Notes: generated from the sequence alone by a model not told the origin. A DNA stretch of 64,000 nucleotides from an uncultured Cyclobacteriaceae bacterium (GCA_937146645.1 CAKZRQ010000037.1:124001-188000), one strand, 5' to 3'. Counted from the first letter of the stretch, positions 49,715 through 59,404 are shown. Numbers and translations are program-made.

Positions 49715-51360
49715 AATTCTCTGATTTACATACGCATAATCATATGCGCGCTCATTTTTGGATGCAGGAGAACCCAAAGCGGTTTACCAAGAAGAAATCA
49801 TTTAGTCCATGGACAGTGATTGCTGCGAATAGAAAGGCTTACAAAAAGGGGAAAATGGGAGCTTCTTACAGTCAGGCGGACTTGGTAAGAAGTTGGAATG
49901 CCAATGTCCGATTATCCTTTAATTCCCTTTATCCACTGGAGAGACAATTCGTAAGAGGGAAAAAATTTAAGGCTGGAAAGGATAAATGGTATCAATTCTT
50001 AGTGAGTCATGCTTCTTCACATAAATATCCACTTCGGGATTTCATTCAAACCTTTTACATGCGGATTCCTGATGAGGCGGTAAACTATTTCCAGTCTGAT
50101 GACTACGATTACTGGGAATCACTAAATCGAGAAATGAAGTTTGTCTACAGTGAATCCGGCAACCGAATCAAAAAAAATAAAATTTTTACCCCTGGAGCTA
50201 TTCGAAGGCTCGTTGAATCGGAAAGGAAAAGAAGAAGAAAATATCCGCTTGAAAATGAGGCAAATAACGCTCAATATTTCATTCCAAAATCTAAGACCGA
50301 ACTAAAGAAATCTCTGGATTCTGACGATGAAATCACCATGGTCATCACTATTGAAGGAGCACACGCTTTAGGTACCGATCGAGAATCCATTGATGAAATC
50401 AGCAAACGAGTACAAGAGATCAAGAAGGATTGGCCAATGCCGGTATTCTTCATCACTTTCGCTCATCATTTCGATAATAAGCTTTGCGGTCACGCGCATT
50501 CTATCCCCGATACAGGAAAACTCCTTCTAGATCAAACAGTGGGCAAGAATAAAAGATTTTATCCCGAAGGTTTTAGAATAGCCAGGGAGCTTCTAGGTCT
50601 TGATGCAAATAACAAGCGCGACAAGTCTTTGGGCTACAGAATTCTGCTGGATGTCAAACACATGAGCGCAGCTGCGAGGAAGGATTATTACGAAAAGATA
50701 GTGAAGCCAGCCATGGCTGATGGAGATGTAATTCCTGTGATCGGTTCCCACTGTGCATACTCCGGGCGGCCATCACTGGATAAGCACATAGAACTTCAGA
50801 GCAGTGAGCGAGATGATTCTTGTGAGCTCTGTGGAGATGAATCAAAGCTTAGCAAAGCTGGCAAAAAAGCCCTGGCTAATTCTATGACTCCGGGAAAATT
50901 CAACTCATGGAATATAAATCTATGTGATGAAGACATAGAAGTTATTGTGAAGACTGGTGGTCTATTTGGGTTGTCATTTGATCAAAGGATTTTAGGACTC
51001 AAATCAAAAGATCCAAAACAAAGAAATGGTATACAGTTAATCTGGGAGAATATAGAGGCTATCGCCAAAGCTGCCTATGAAAAGACCCAATTAACTGATG
51101 AGGAAAAACCGCAAATCTGGAAGTGTCTAACTATCGGAACTGATTTCGAGGGTCTAATAGATCCGCCAGATAAGTATCCGTCTGTTCTTCAATTTAGGTC
51201 TGTAGCAGAACAGCTAATAGAGGAAATAGAAAAGACCCGAAAAGCGAAGAAGCCTAAGTATCTATCGCATTTAAAAAATGCTCAGGACACACGAGCACTT
51301 GTGGAAGACTTTGCTTTTAACAATGCTGTAGCTTTTGTGAGGAAACACTATCCTAAGTAA
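49711..51360 (+). CDS. M19 membrane-dipeptidase-like amidohydrolase
   Basis: A 549-residue soluble metal-dependent hydrolase with a peptidase M19-like TIM barrel. Landmarks: FSDLHTHNHM near the N-terminus (His7/His9, corresponding to the HxD motif but reading H-T-H), TIEGAHALG (Glu215, the bridging Glu), ITFAHHFDNKLCGHAHS, LLDVKHMSAAARKDYY (where M19 reads DxSH) and VIGSHCAYSG (the SHS-type). A family member normally has about 400 residues; here the first about 150 residues carry an extra, Lys-rich helical region. It has no signal peptide. It is coupled to the alpha/beta-hydrolase by a 4-bp overlap and ends overlapping the convergent TDO gene by 8 bp. Confidence 0.78.
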   Translation: MKFSDLHTHNHMRAHFWMQENPKRFTKKKSFSPWTVIAANRKAYKKGKMGASYSQADLVRSWNANVRLSFNSLYPLERQFVRGKKFKAGKDKWYQFLVSHASSHKYPLRDFIQTFYMRIPDEAVNYFQSDDYDYWESLNREMKFVYSESGNRIKKNKIFTPGAIRRLVESERKRRRKYPLENEANNAQYFIPKSKTELKKSLDSDDEITMVITIEGAHALGTDRESIDEISKRVQEIKKDWPMPVFFITFAHHFDNKLCGHAHSIPDTGKLLLDQTVGKNKRFYPEGFRIARELLGLDANNKRDKSLGYRILLDVKHMSAAARKDYYEKIVKPAMADGDVIPVIGSHCAYSGRPSLDKHIELQSSERDDSCELCGDESKLSKAGKKALANSMTPGKFNSWNINLCDEDIEVIVKTGGLFGLSFDQRILGLKSKDPKQRNGIQLIWENIEAIAKAAYEKTQLTDEEKPQIWKCLTIGTDFEGLIDPPDKYPSVLQFRSVAEQLIEEIEKTRKAKKPKYLSHLKNAQDTRALVEDFAFNNAVAFVRKHYPK

Positions 51361-52330
51361 TCGGATTTTCAGAATCCTTTCCGAAAATCTCTTTGACAAC
51401 CCATCCTTTCCCCCACTCTTCCATCTCTTGATTGGTCCAGAGTTCAGGGAAGAAAATTACTTTTTGGAACCTTGGTGGAAGATATTTCTGCCAGTTGGTT
51501 CCTCCTGTAGCGGCAATATCTTCAGGGTCTCGCTGTAAATATCTTACAGCCGATTTATAATGAGCCAATGGCCAGAAAACATTAGCCTTTAGGTCAAATT
51601 GACGCATCATCTCTGTTAAATCCTCAGATGGCTTATTCACAGAGACATACTTCTGCCAGATATTTTTCCTTCGATAATTTTCAATTGTCTCAATAAGCTT
51701 TTTACCGTATTTCAGCTCAAAGTTCTTGAGCGTTAATGTCTTTTGGCCGGTGGCCAATTCAATAGCTCCTTTCTGCCAGTACAGATGTTCAAAGAGATCA
51801 TCCGATGGGGAGTGATAATCATGTTCATCTCGGTAATCCAGTGAAACCAGATTAAATGCATCTGCAGCCATAAGCTCAATCTCTCTATACTGCGCACTTT
51901 GGAATCCACTTGAAGGAAGAAGAGACATCCGGAATTTTAAGAATTGCTCCCTCTCCATGCCTTTCCACATCATCGCAAAAGAACTAATCAAATGATCGAA
52001 GTACATTAGAATTCGGTCAAGTCGTTCTTTAAAGAATGTCTCTTCAATATCTTCCTGCTCCGAAATCTGTTCCATTTCAGAAATTATGAGCTTGAAATAC
52101 AGCTCAGTGATTTGATGATAGATAATGAAAATCTTCTCATCCTTAAAGGAGGTTTTTGGCTGCTGCAAGGATAAAAGAACATCCAAATTGATATACTCCC
52201 AGTAGGTCAGGTAATCCGCATAAAGCAAGCCTTCAAGGTAAGAGAGCATGTCCTGTCCAGAGGCTTTAAACTTTTCCTGGAGGAGATGGATTTTATCTAA
52301 AATCTTAGGGTCAAATTCTGATTCGTGCAT
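51353..52330 (-). CDS. Tryptophan 2,3-dioxygenase
   Basis: A 325-residue heme dioxygenase opening the indole ring of tryptophan. Conserved blocks: LTYWEYINLDVLLSLQQP, FIIYHQITELYFKLI with the distal His72, FRMSLLPSSGFQSAQYREIEL with the substrate-binding Arg, and the heme-ligand His257 in WPLAHYKSAVRYL. The later substrate loop that normally reads RGTGGSSG is here DIAATGGTNWQKYL, so the tail differs from standard TDO. It is divergent from the glutaryl-CoA dehydrogenase gene, which acts late in tryptophan breakdown. Confidence 0.9.
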   Translation of the reverse strand: MHESEFDPKILDKIHLLQEKFKASGQDMLSYLEGLLYADYLTYWEYINLDVLLSLQQPKTSFKDEKIFIIYHQITELYFKLIISEMEQISEQEDIEETFFKERLDRILMYFDHLISSFAMMWKGMEREQFLKFRMSLLPSSGFQSAQYREIELMAADAFNLVSLDYRDEHDYHSPSDDLFEHLYWQKGAIELATGQKTLTLKNFELKYGKKLIETIENYRRKNIWQKYVSVNKPSEDLTEMMRQFDLKANVFWPLAHYKSAVRYLQRDPEDIAATGGTNWQKYLPPRFQKVIFFPELWTNQEMEEWGKGWVVKEIFGKDSENPIT

Positions 52331-52404
52331 GGGTATTTTATCAAAAAAGATAGCTTTTTCGCACCTTTTCTATTTACTTCGAAAAGCGGTCAAAAGACTT
52401 ACCT

Positions 52405-52420
52405 GAGACAAAATTGTCTC
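52405..52420. promoter_or_regulatory. Inverted repeat upstream of the glutaryl-CoA dehydrogenase gene
   Basis: GAGACAA-AA-TTGTCTC is a 7-bp inverted repeat with a 2-bp spacer, 20 bp before the acyl-CoA dehydrogenase ATG and 75 bp before the divergent TDO ATG. The spacer is too short for an RNA hairpin, so a dimeric regulator site is more likely. Confidence 0.45.
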
Positions 52421-52439
52421 TTAAAATCCAATAAAAAAA

Positions 52440-53651
52440 ATGAGTACACAGGCTACAGAAATCCAAAAATCACAAAAGCAGGATTTATTTGATGGAGTTG
52501 ATTTTCTAGATCTTGATGATTTGCTCACCGAAGAGCATAAACTCATCAGAAGCTCCATTCGCGATTTTGTGAAACGCGAGATCTCACCTTACATAGAAGA
52601 CTGGGCCCAAAAGGCGCATTTCCCATATGAAATTGTAAAGAAATTTGGAGACGTTGGGGCTTTCGGACCTCAAATCCCTGCAGAGTATGGAGGTGGAGGT
52701 TTGGATTATATCTCCTATGGATTAATCATGCAGGAAATCGAAAGAGGCGACTCCGGAATGAGGTCTACAGCTTCTGTTCAAGGTTCGTTGGTTATGTATC
52801 CCATTTATAAGTTTGGCTCTGAAGAGCAAAGACAAAAGTTTTTGCCCAAACTGGCTTCTGGAGAGTATCTGGGCTGCTTTGGATTGACAGAACCGGATCA
52901 TGGATCAAACCCTAGTGGAATGACCACCAACTTTAAAGACATGGGAGATCACTATCTGCTCAATGGAGCAAAAATGTGGATCTCTAATTCACCCAAAGCG
53001 GATATCGCAGTAGTCTGGGCTAAGAATGAAGAGGGAAGAATTCATGGTCTCATCGTAGAAAGAGGCATGGAAGGCTTCTCCACGCCTGAAACTCATGGCA
53101 AGTGGTCTTTGAGAGCGTCTTGCACGGGAGAGCTTGTTTTTGATAATGTGAAGGTGCCCAAGGAAAACCTTTTGCCAGGTAAGAATGGACTTGGCGCTCC
53201 AATGATGTGTCTCGACTCTGCAAGATTCGGAATCGCATGGGGAGCTGTTGGTGCCGCTATGGATTGTTATGAATCAGCGAGAAGATATGCTGCGGAAAGA
53301 ATTCAGTTTGACAAGCCTATTGGGGGCTTCCAGCTTACTCAAAAGAAATTAGCAGAAATGCTTACCGAAATCACCAAAGCTCAGCTCCTTGCATGGAAAG
53401 TGGGTAAAATGATGAATGAGGGTACCGCAAGAACAGTTCATATATCCATGGCCAAAAGAAATAATGTGGAAATGGCTCTAAATATTGCCAGAGAGGCAAG
53501 ACAAATTCATGGAGGAATGGGCATCACAGGTGAGTATCCATTGATGAGGCATATGATGAACCTTGAATCCGTACTGACCTACGAAGGCACTCATGATATA
53601 CACTTGCTAATTCTAGGACACGAGATAACCGGAATTCCGGCGTTCAAATAA
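52440..53651 (+). CDS. Glutaryl-CoA dehydrogenase-like acyl-CoA dehydrogenase
   Basis: A 403-residue FAD enzyme. The three-domain acyl-CoA dehydrogenase fold is clear: IRDFVKREISPYIEDWAQ at the start, CFGLTEPDHGSNPSGM and MWISNSPKADIAVVWAK in the middle beta domain, GITGEYPLMRHMMNLESVLTYEGTHDIHLLILG at the end. The YEGTHDIH motif has the catalytic Glu382 and the NLESVLTYEGTHDIH form is characteristic of glutaryl-CoA dehydrogenase, which oxidises and decarboxylates glutaryl-CoA to crotonyl-CoA. Electrons would go to EtfAB. It is divergent from TDO. Confidence 0.93.
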   Translation: MSTQATEIQKSQKQDLFDGVDFLDLDDLLTEEHKLIRSSIRDFVKREISPYIEDWAQKAHFPYEIVKKFGDVGAFGPQIPAEYGGGGLDYISYGLIMQEIERGDSGMRSTASVQGSLVMYPIYKFGSEEQRQKFLPKLASGEYLGCFGLTEPDHGSNPSGMTTNFKDMGDHYLLNGAKMWISNSPKADIAVVWAKNEEGRIHGLIVERGMEGFSTPETHGKWSLRASCTGELVFDNVKVPKENLLPGKNGLGAPMMCLDSARFGIAWGAVGAAMDCYESARRYAAERIQFDKPIGGFQLTQKKLAEMLTEITKAQLLAWKVGKMMNEGTARTVHISMAKRNNVEMALNIAREARQIHGGMGITGEYPLMRHMMNLESVLTYEGTHDIHLLILGHEITGIPAFK

Positions 53652-53684
53652 AAATAAAGGCGATCAAATTGATCGCCTTTTTTT
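53651..53684. terminator. Bidirectional terminator between GCDH and the T9SS protein
   Basis: AAAGGCGATCAA and TTGATCGCCTTT surround a single A, giving a perfect 25-bp inverted repeat with T-rich tails on both strands. It closes both convergent genes and overlaps the stop of the minus-strand one. Confidence 0.92.
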
Positions 53685-56600
53685 ATCGCTTTATCAGCTT
53701 ACCCACGAATAGCTTTTGGGAATCTCCTATCACCCTAATGACATAAACCCCTTGAGGAATAAGATCGATTGTAAGGTCAAATTCAGTATTTGACAATTGA
53801 TTTACTTGGACCTTATCTGTTACAGGCTTCCCATTCGAAGAGTAAATTTCCATAATGCTCAATTGGAAAGTAGGTTCTGAATCGATGGTCACCCGAACCT
53901 TAGTGTCAGCCGGATTAGGGAAAATTACTAGCTCTTCAGCCTGTACAACAGGTCTACCGAACAGACCTGAAATGGTGACCTCGACAGCAGGTAGTCTTCC
54001 TACACAGCCATTCTCATTCGTTAATTCCACAGAATATTCACCTGATTCATCAACAATCAAATTCCGATTGGTAGCTCCTTCAATGACTTCGTCATCTTTG
54101 AACCATTGATAAGTGAAGTCTCCATCAGGTGCAATAAGTTCCTCTCCATTTTCTTCTATTTCACCAGTCGGAGCTGGCAATTCTGTCACCTCAAAATCCG
54201 TAGATTCCCAAAGGCAACCGCCTTCGTATCGAATTAAAGCAGAATATACTCCTGACTCAGAAATGGATAAGGTATTTCCGTTTTCACCTTGAATCTCCTC
54301 TCCATCTTTTCTCCATTCCAACACCTCAAAGGCAGCATCAGACTCCAAGGTTAGTACCTCCTCCTGACCTTCACAGAATTCTGTAGCTCCAGTTAAGGTC
54401 AATGGAGCACTAATCTCATCATCAACTGTTACGATCGCAATCTTCTCAGTTTCATTTCCTGAGCCATCAGTCGCTACGACAATGATTTCAATCTCTTGTC
54501 CGATATCTTCACAATTGATGGAGGTTTTGGATAATACAACTTCATCCACTTCGCAATTATCACTCACTGAGACGATAAAATCATCCGGAACTAGTGTAAC
54601 TCCACCAGTCACCCGGTCAATTGTAATCTCTAAATTCTGGACTTCTAGCTGAGGAGCAAGCTCATCAATCACAAAAACTTCTTGGGTAAATTCCCATTCA
54701 GTCCCCATAACATCACGAATAAGCACATCTACTTCCCGTGGCCCTATCTCTTCACAAGTGAACAGGGATTGACTGGTTTCTACAGAGAATTCACCTTCTT
54801 CAGGAGGCCAAGTCACAAATAAATCTTCAGGCGAAAGTCCTACGATACCTTCTTCATCAAGGGAAATGATAATCTCCTCCTTGAAAGGTGGGAAAGGAAG
54901 AGGCTCCTCAGTAACTTCTAGAACTTGAGAAACTACCGCACAACCTGTTGATAGTTCTAATTCTGCAAAGTATCTACCACCTTCATCTATTTCAATTGCT
55001 TTACTTTTTAAGCCCTCTAATAACTCACCATCCTTGTACCAAGCCAAAACCTCATAGTCAAACTCTTCACCAAGCTCTAGAGTAGTTGTGCTTTCCTCAT
55101 AAAGTATCCCACCAATTGTAAGCGAAATTGTATCAGACGGAACAAAGCGAACAAATAACATGGCCGTAGAGACTTCCGAACGATTCCCATAGAAATCTAT
55201 GGCGACCGCATCAACATCAAGGAAAATCTCTACATCTCTCCAAGTGATATCCTCGCACGTCACCTGTTCTTTTGACAACTCATAAGTGTATGAAGACTCG
55301 CAATTATCAGAATCAATAATTGGATCGAAATCAAGAATATTAAGGTTGGAAGTTCCAATTAATGGGTCAAAATCAATTGAACTTGTGGATATACTGAATT
55401 GTGGGGCAATAGAATCTACAACATACAATTCCAGCATAGAATCCATAGATTCATTGCTCTGTATATTCGTTGCAGTAATAGTCACCTCATTTTTACCAAT
55501 ATCAAGGCAGTTAAAAATAAACCCTCTGGAAGAAGAAAATTCGAACGCCTCAGAAGGCGGATCGACAAGAAAATTCTCCTCATTTAAATTAGCCAAGCCA
55601 GCCTCATCCAAATAAATGGAAACAGAATCCTTAATGGCCGGAAACTCCAAATCATCTAACTCTTCCAATTCGAGAATGAAGGTTCCCAAGGTATTGTCAG
55701 TATGCACGACCTGATAGGGAATATTTCCCTTTGGTTGAAGAGATTCAGTCCATGTCATGGGAAAAGAAATGGCCCCTCCACCATATTCTCCAGAGATGGT
55801 CTGCTCCTCATCAAAAGGATTTTGGACATCTTTGATTAAATATCCTTGCCCTTCAATTATACCCTCATCTGAAAAATCCACAGAGACTTCATCCGACCCT
55901 TCTAAGTTGAGAATGGTTACATAATATATGCGGGGATCATACTCATTTTTAACTACGAGAATCTCGTTTGCTTTTTCAGGAACTTCAAGCAAAGTGCTCG
56001 CTCCATCAAATCCATATTCATCCTTCCATTGGTCAAAAGTCAAATCATCGAATCCGCTGGCTTCTCCTATTATATTAATGTAGGAGTTTTGGTCCCATGT
56101 TGTGCTAGGAAAGGATTTATCATCCTCGTCCAGAAAATTCACGAAAGCACCATCTGTATTGTAGAAGGTATTACTAGTTAGCCTTAATCTGGTAATGGGT
56201 AATAATTCAATTTGATTACGACCTCCATAAAGAACATTTCCAGTGAATCTAAAATCGGAATTTGGAAAAAATGTTCTTCCAAGAGTGACATTGCTGACTC
56301 CATTCTTCTGCAGCCGGCCTCCTTGTAAATCAGTATAGAATATATTGTCTGACACTCTCATCTCTAAGCTTAGATTATTCTGAGAGCCAATACTCAGTGT
56401 ATGAGGAGGTCTGAATAAGGCATCAGCAAAGTCCACTGTTACACCGGTATTGAAGGATACATTTTCTACCACGCGAACTCCGGCATTCGGAGGATTTGTG
56501 GTGAAAATATTAATTCCCTGTGAGGCATTTTGAAAGACAAAATTGTTTTGAATAACCTTTGGTCGATCAGGGTCATCGTGTTGAATATACATACCATGGC

Positions 56601-57180
56601 CAGTTCCTCTAAACGGCCCCTGAAAACCATTATTAAAAATGACACAGCCATAAACCTCAAGGTTCAAACCTGTCCTCCATAGTTCTAAACCACCTCCTAC
56701 TACATCATAGACCCAACAATTAATCAACTTATTAAAATCCCCGAAAACTGCTATCCCTGATTCATATGGAATTGAAGCATTTCCATTACTCTCATCTGAT
56801 TTTTTTACAGTTGAGGATGAAGTGACATGAATCCCAACGAACCACGTGTGGCTACCATTAATGGTAAGTGCTGTCTCCGCTGTTCTATTCTTTCCGACAT
56901 CAAAAATGGCTTGCCCTGGGTTTTGCGCAAGTATAAATATGGGATTTCCTTGAGTCCCACTGATTTCTGAAACGTAGTTCCCTTCGTAGGTTCCATTCAA
57001 GAGAATTAGACTATCTCCAGGGTTAATTCCCGAATCAACGCTCAAGCCATGAGCAAGAGACCAAGGTGACTCTTCGGTTCCTGGATTAGCCACATTCCCA
57101 TTTGGAGAAACGTATCTTTTCTCAGCCCAGGACTGGAAAGCAATAAAAAAACATATACAAAAAAGTAAAACTCTATTCAT
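53683..57180 (-). CDS. T9SS-exported parallel beta-helix protein with duplicated adhesion-like modules
   Basis: An 1165-residue secreted protein. Signal peptide about 1-19 (FCICFFIAFQSWAEKRY). Residues about 20-440 are a right-handed parallel beta-helix (RYVSPNGNVANPGTEESPW, NCWVYDVVGGGLELWR, GTGHGMYIQHDD, QNNFVFQNASQGINIF) typical of polysaccharide-lyase-like folds. Residues about 515-1000 hold a duplicated module of roughly 240 residues (matching starts SVSIYLDEAGLANLNEENFLVDPP and EIIISLDEEGIVGLSPEDLFVTWPP) of beta-sandwich type, followed by Ig-like parts, and a type IX sorting domain (LVIFPNPADTKVRVTI ... GVYVIRVIGDSQKLFVGKLIKR). Probably attached to the cell surface. Catalytic residues could not be assigned. 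Confidence 0.88.
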   Translation of the reverse strand: MNRVLLFCICFFIAFQSWAEKRYVSPNGNVANPGTEESPWSLAHGLSVDSGINPGDSLILLNGTYEGNYVSEISGTQGNPIFILAQNPGQAIFDVGKNRTAETALTINGSHTWFVGIHVTSSSTVKKSDESNGNASIPYESGIAVFGDFNKLINCWVYDVVGGGLELWRTGLNLEVYGCVIFNNGFQGPFRGTGHGMYIQHDDPDRPKVIQNNFVFQNASQGINIFTTNPPNAGVRVVENVSFNTGVTVDFADALFRPPHTLSIGSQNNLSLEMRVSDNIFYTDLQGGRLQKNGVSNVTLGRTFFPNSDFRFTGNVLYGGRNQIELLPITRLRLTSNTFYNTDGAFVNFLDEDDKSFPSTTWDQNSYINIIGEASGFDDLTFDQWKDEYGFDGASTLLEVPEKANEILVVKNEYDPRIYYVTILNLEGSDEVSVDFSDEGIIEGQGYLIKDVQNPFDEEQTISGEYGGGAISFPMTWTESLQPKGNIPYQVVHTDNTLGTFILELEELDDLEFPAIKDSVSIYLDEAGLANLNEENFLVDPPSEAFEFSSSRGFIFNCLDIGKNEVTITATNIQSNESMDSMLELYVVDSIAPQFSISTSSIDFDPLIGTSNLNILDFDPIIDSDNCESSYTYELSKEQVTCEDITWRDVEIFLDVDAVAIDFYGNRSEVSTAMLFVRFVPSDTISLTIGGILYEESTTTLELGEEFDYEVLAWYKDGELLEGLKSKAIEIDEGGRYFAELELSTGCAVVSQVLEVTEEPLPFPPFKEEIIISLDEEGIVGLSPEDLFVTWPPEEGEFSVETSQSLFTCEEIGPREVDVLIRDVMGTEWEFTQEVFVIDELAPQLEVQNLEITIDRVTGGVTLVPDDFIVSVSDNCEVDEVVLSKTSINCEDIGQEIEIIVVATDGSGNETEKIAIVTVDDEISAPLTLTGATEFCEGQEEVLTLESDAAFEVLEWRKDGEEIQGENGNTLSISESGVYSALIRYEGGCLWESTDFEVTELPAPTGEIEENGEELIAPDGDFTYQWFKDDEVIEGATNRNLIVDESGEYSVELTNENGCVGRLPAVEVTISGLFGRPVVQAEELVIFPNPADTKVRVTIDSEPTFQLSIMEIYSSNGKPVTDKVQVNQLSNTEFDLTIDLIPQGVYVIRVIGDSQKLFVGKLIKR

Positions 57181-57267
57181 ATAAAACCCTGAAACATTCG
57201 AATGCGAAGAACCTTCGGAAACTTACACTTTCGAAAAATAACGAAAACAGCTCTTAAGATACGAATA

Positions 57268-58359
57268 TCATTCAATTCGACTCTTTAGAATTATAGATTG
57301 AACAGGATTCAAAGGGTCATTAGAAAAAATATAAATATTTCTCTGATCGCGACCGAAGCGGCCTTCAGGATCAAATGTAACTTTTAAGGTCAATGACTGA
57401 CCAGGAGAAATGGTGTCATCACTCATTTCGAGCCTCATGCAAGAACAGTTACCTTGAACCTTTCTGATTTCAAGAACTTTTTGGCCTCTATTGGAGATGG
57501 TAATTTCCTCTTCCTGAGTTTCAGAATCTTCAATAGTCCCCCAATCGATTTCTTTTCTGGAAATGGCTAATTGTGGCACTTGTCTGAAATCATTTTTTGG
57601 TACTGGAGGAAAGTATTCGAAAACATCAGCGATGACTTCCAGCCCCACACTATCTGTATCATTCCAGGCCATATAGACTAGGTCTTCAAAAAAGCCTAAA
57701 TCATTTTTCATCTGGCCGTCATAGGCCAAACTTATCAATCCTCTTCCCTGTGCAGGAATGCTATCAGAAACCTTGATCACCTTTATATGATCCGCTCCAT
57801 TCAAACTAATACTATCTCCATAAAGAGGCTCGGCTCCAAAATTGAAGATCTCTACAGTTTTCAATTTGGGCTCATTAGTAAAAACATCCCCTACTCTGAC
57901 CTTTTCCTGACGAAAACCTAAATCCAACTTTTTAACCGGATATTCAATCAAGGGATTCTCTGGATAAGGGATGGCATGCCCCTCAATGAATAAGGTGTCT
58001 TCGACTGATTGAAGATTACCTTTAACAATAATCATTCTCTCAAAATCTCCAGCTGCCGAGATAGGATCGAATTCTATTTGAACAAAGCCCTGATCTCCTT
58101 TTGAGAGACTGTCCATGGTGAAGTCAGCCGTAGCGCACCCACAATCAGTCAGAACTTCTTCAATGACTAATAAAGAATCCTGTGTATGCATGAATCTGAA
58201 CTCGGCAATTTGATTGCCATCTTCAACCAAGATAGTTCCTAAATCAATACGATTTACCTCCCAAACTGTCTTATTCGCTGTACTTACTTGAGCCAGAGAT
58301 TGAGCTCCGAAAAGGAAAAAAATGAATAGAAATAAAGTGGATAGTTGGCTGCGGGTCAT
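57268..58359 (-). CDS. DUF1573 Ig-like protein
   Basis: A 363-residue exported protein with signal peptide about 1-23 ending SLAQV. It carries two DUF1573-type beta domains: one around VLTDCGCATADFTMDSLSKGDQGFVQIEFDPISAAGDFERMIIVKGN and one at the end KVQGNCSCMRLEMSDDTISPGQSLTLKVTFDPEGRFGRDQRNIYIFSNDPLNP, each containing a C-x-C pair and the FDP turn. DUF1573 proteins are widespread in Bacteroidota and possibly structural or adhesive. The gene lies 87 bp upstream of the beta-helix protein on the same strand. Confidence 0.88.
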   Translation of the reverse strand: MTRSQLSTLFLFIFFLFGAQSLAQVSTANKTVWEVNRIDLGTILVEDGNQIAEFRFMHTQDSLLVIEEVLTDCGCATADFTMDSLSKGDQGFVQIEFDPISAAGDFERMIIVKGNLQSVEDTLFIEGHAIPYPENPLIEYPVKKLDLGFRQEKVRVGDVFTNEPKLKTVEIFNFGAEPLYGDSISLNGADHIKVIKVSDSIPAQGRGLISLAYDGQMKNDLGFFEDLVYMAWNDTDSVGLEVIADVFEYFPPVPKNDFRQVPQLAISRKEIDWGTIEDSETQEEEITISNRGQKVLEIRKVQGNCSCMRLEMSDDTISPGQSLTLKVTFDPEGRFGRDQRNIYIFSNDPLNPVQSIILKSRIE

Positions 58360-58429
58360 GCATGCAAATAACGAATAAATTCAAGCGAATTATAGGTTGA
58401 TTTATTTAATTTGCGCCAAAATTTAACCA

Positions 58430-59404
58430 ATGGCTCGAGTTTTAACAGGAATTCAAAGTAGTGGCAGACCTCACCTGGGAAATATCCTCGGTGCGATAGT
58501 TCCAGCAATTGATCTGATCAAAAAGAATGATGAGGAGTCTTTCATATTCATCGCGGATATGCACTCCTTAACCAGCTCAAAAAATGCTGAACTAAGAAGA
58601 GAAAATACTCTTTCTGTGGCTGCTGCCTGGCTAGCCTTTGGATTAGATATCGAAAAGACCGTTTTCTACAGACAGTCAAGGCGACCTGAAGTAGCGGAGC
58701 TGACCTGGTATCTGAGCTGCTTCACTCCCTTTCCTATGCTTGCCAATGCACACAGTTTCAAGGACAAGTCCGAAAAGCTATCAGATGTTAATGCAGGCCT
58801 CTTTACCTATCCTGTTTTGATGTCAGCGGATATTTTGTTGTACTCAGCAGACTTGGTTCCGGTTGGCAAAGATCAAATGCAGCACCTAGAAATGTGTCGG
58901 GACATTGCTTCATCGTTTAATCATCAGTTAGGGGAAGAGATTTTGACTTTGCCAGAGGCAAGAATTTCTGAAGAGGTCAAAGTAATTCCTGGTACAGACG
59001 GACAAAAGATGAGTAAGTCTTACAATAATTTCATCGACATTTTTTTGCCGGAAAAGCAATTGAAGAAGAATGTGAATGCAATTGTTACGGATAGTACTCC
59101 ACTTGAAGAACCAAAGGATCCTGATACTTGCAATGTCTTTAAGCTTTACAGTCTTTTGGCCGATGAAGGCCAAATTCAAGACATGAGAGGCAAATACCTA
59201 GGTGGAAATTATGGGTATGGCCATGCCAAAAAAGAATTTCTCGAGCTGATCTTGGAAAAGTATTCTGAGGAACGAAAGGCTTTTGACTTGTATATGAATA
59301 ACCCGCAAGAGGTAGAGGAAAAGCTGGCAAAAGGTGAAGCACAGGCTGAAGCTATCAGCATGGAATTGCTTTCTAAGGTCAGAGAAAAACTAGGGTTTAG
59401 CTAA
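58430..59404 (+). CDS. trpS: Tryptophanyl-tRNA synthetase
   Basis: A 324-residue class I synthetase. HIGH-like motif GRPHLGNILGA (His15-Asn18), catalytic and substrate region FIADMHSLTSSKN, tryptophan-binding YPVLMSADILLYSADLVPVGKDQMQHLEM, and KMSKS motif GTDGQKMSKSYNNFIDIF near 190-200 are all intact. It charges tRNA(Trp). It is short (about 330 residues is typical of bacterial forms). Start is ATG 58430, with 70 bp to the divergent DUF1573 gene. Confidence 0.98.
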   Translation: MARVLTGIQSSGRPHLGNILGAIVPAIDLIKKNDEESFIFIADMHSLTSSKNAELRRENTLSVAAAWLAFGLDIEKTVFYRQSRRPEVAELTWYLSCFTPFPMLANAHSFKDKSEKLSDVNAGLFTYPVLMSADILLYSADLVPVGKDQMQHLEMCRDIASSFNHQLGEEILTLPEARISEEVKVIPGTDGQKMSKSYNNFIDIFLPEKQLKKNVNAIVTDSTPLEEPKDPDTCNVFKLYSLLADEGQIQDMRGKYLGGNYGYGHAKKEFLELILEKYSEERKAFDLYMNNPQEVEEKLAKGEAQAEAISMELLSKVREKLGFS

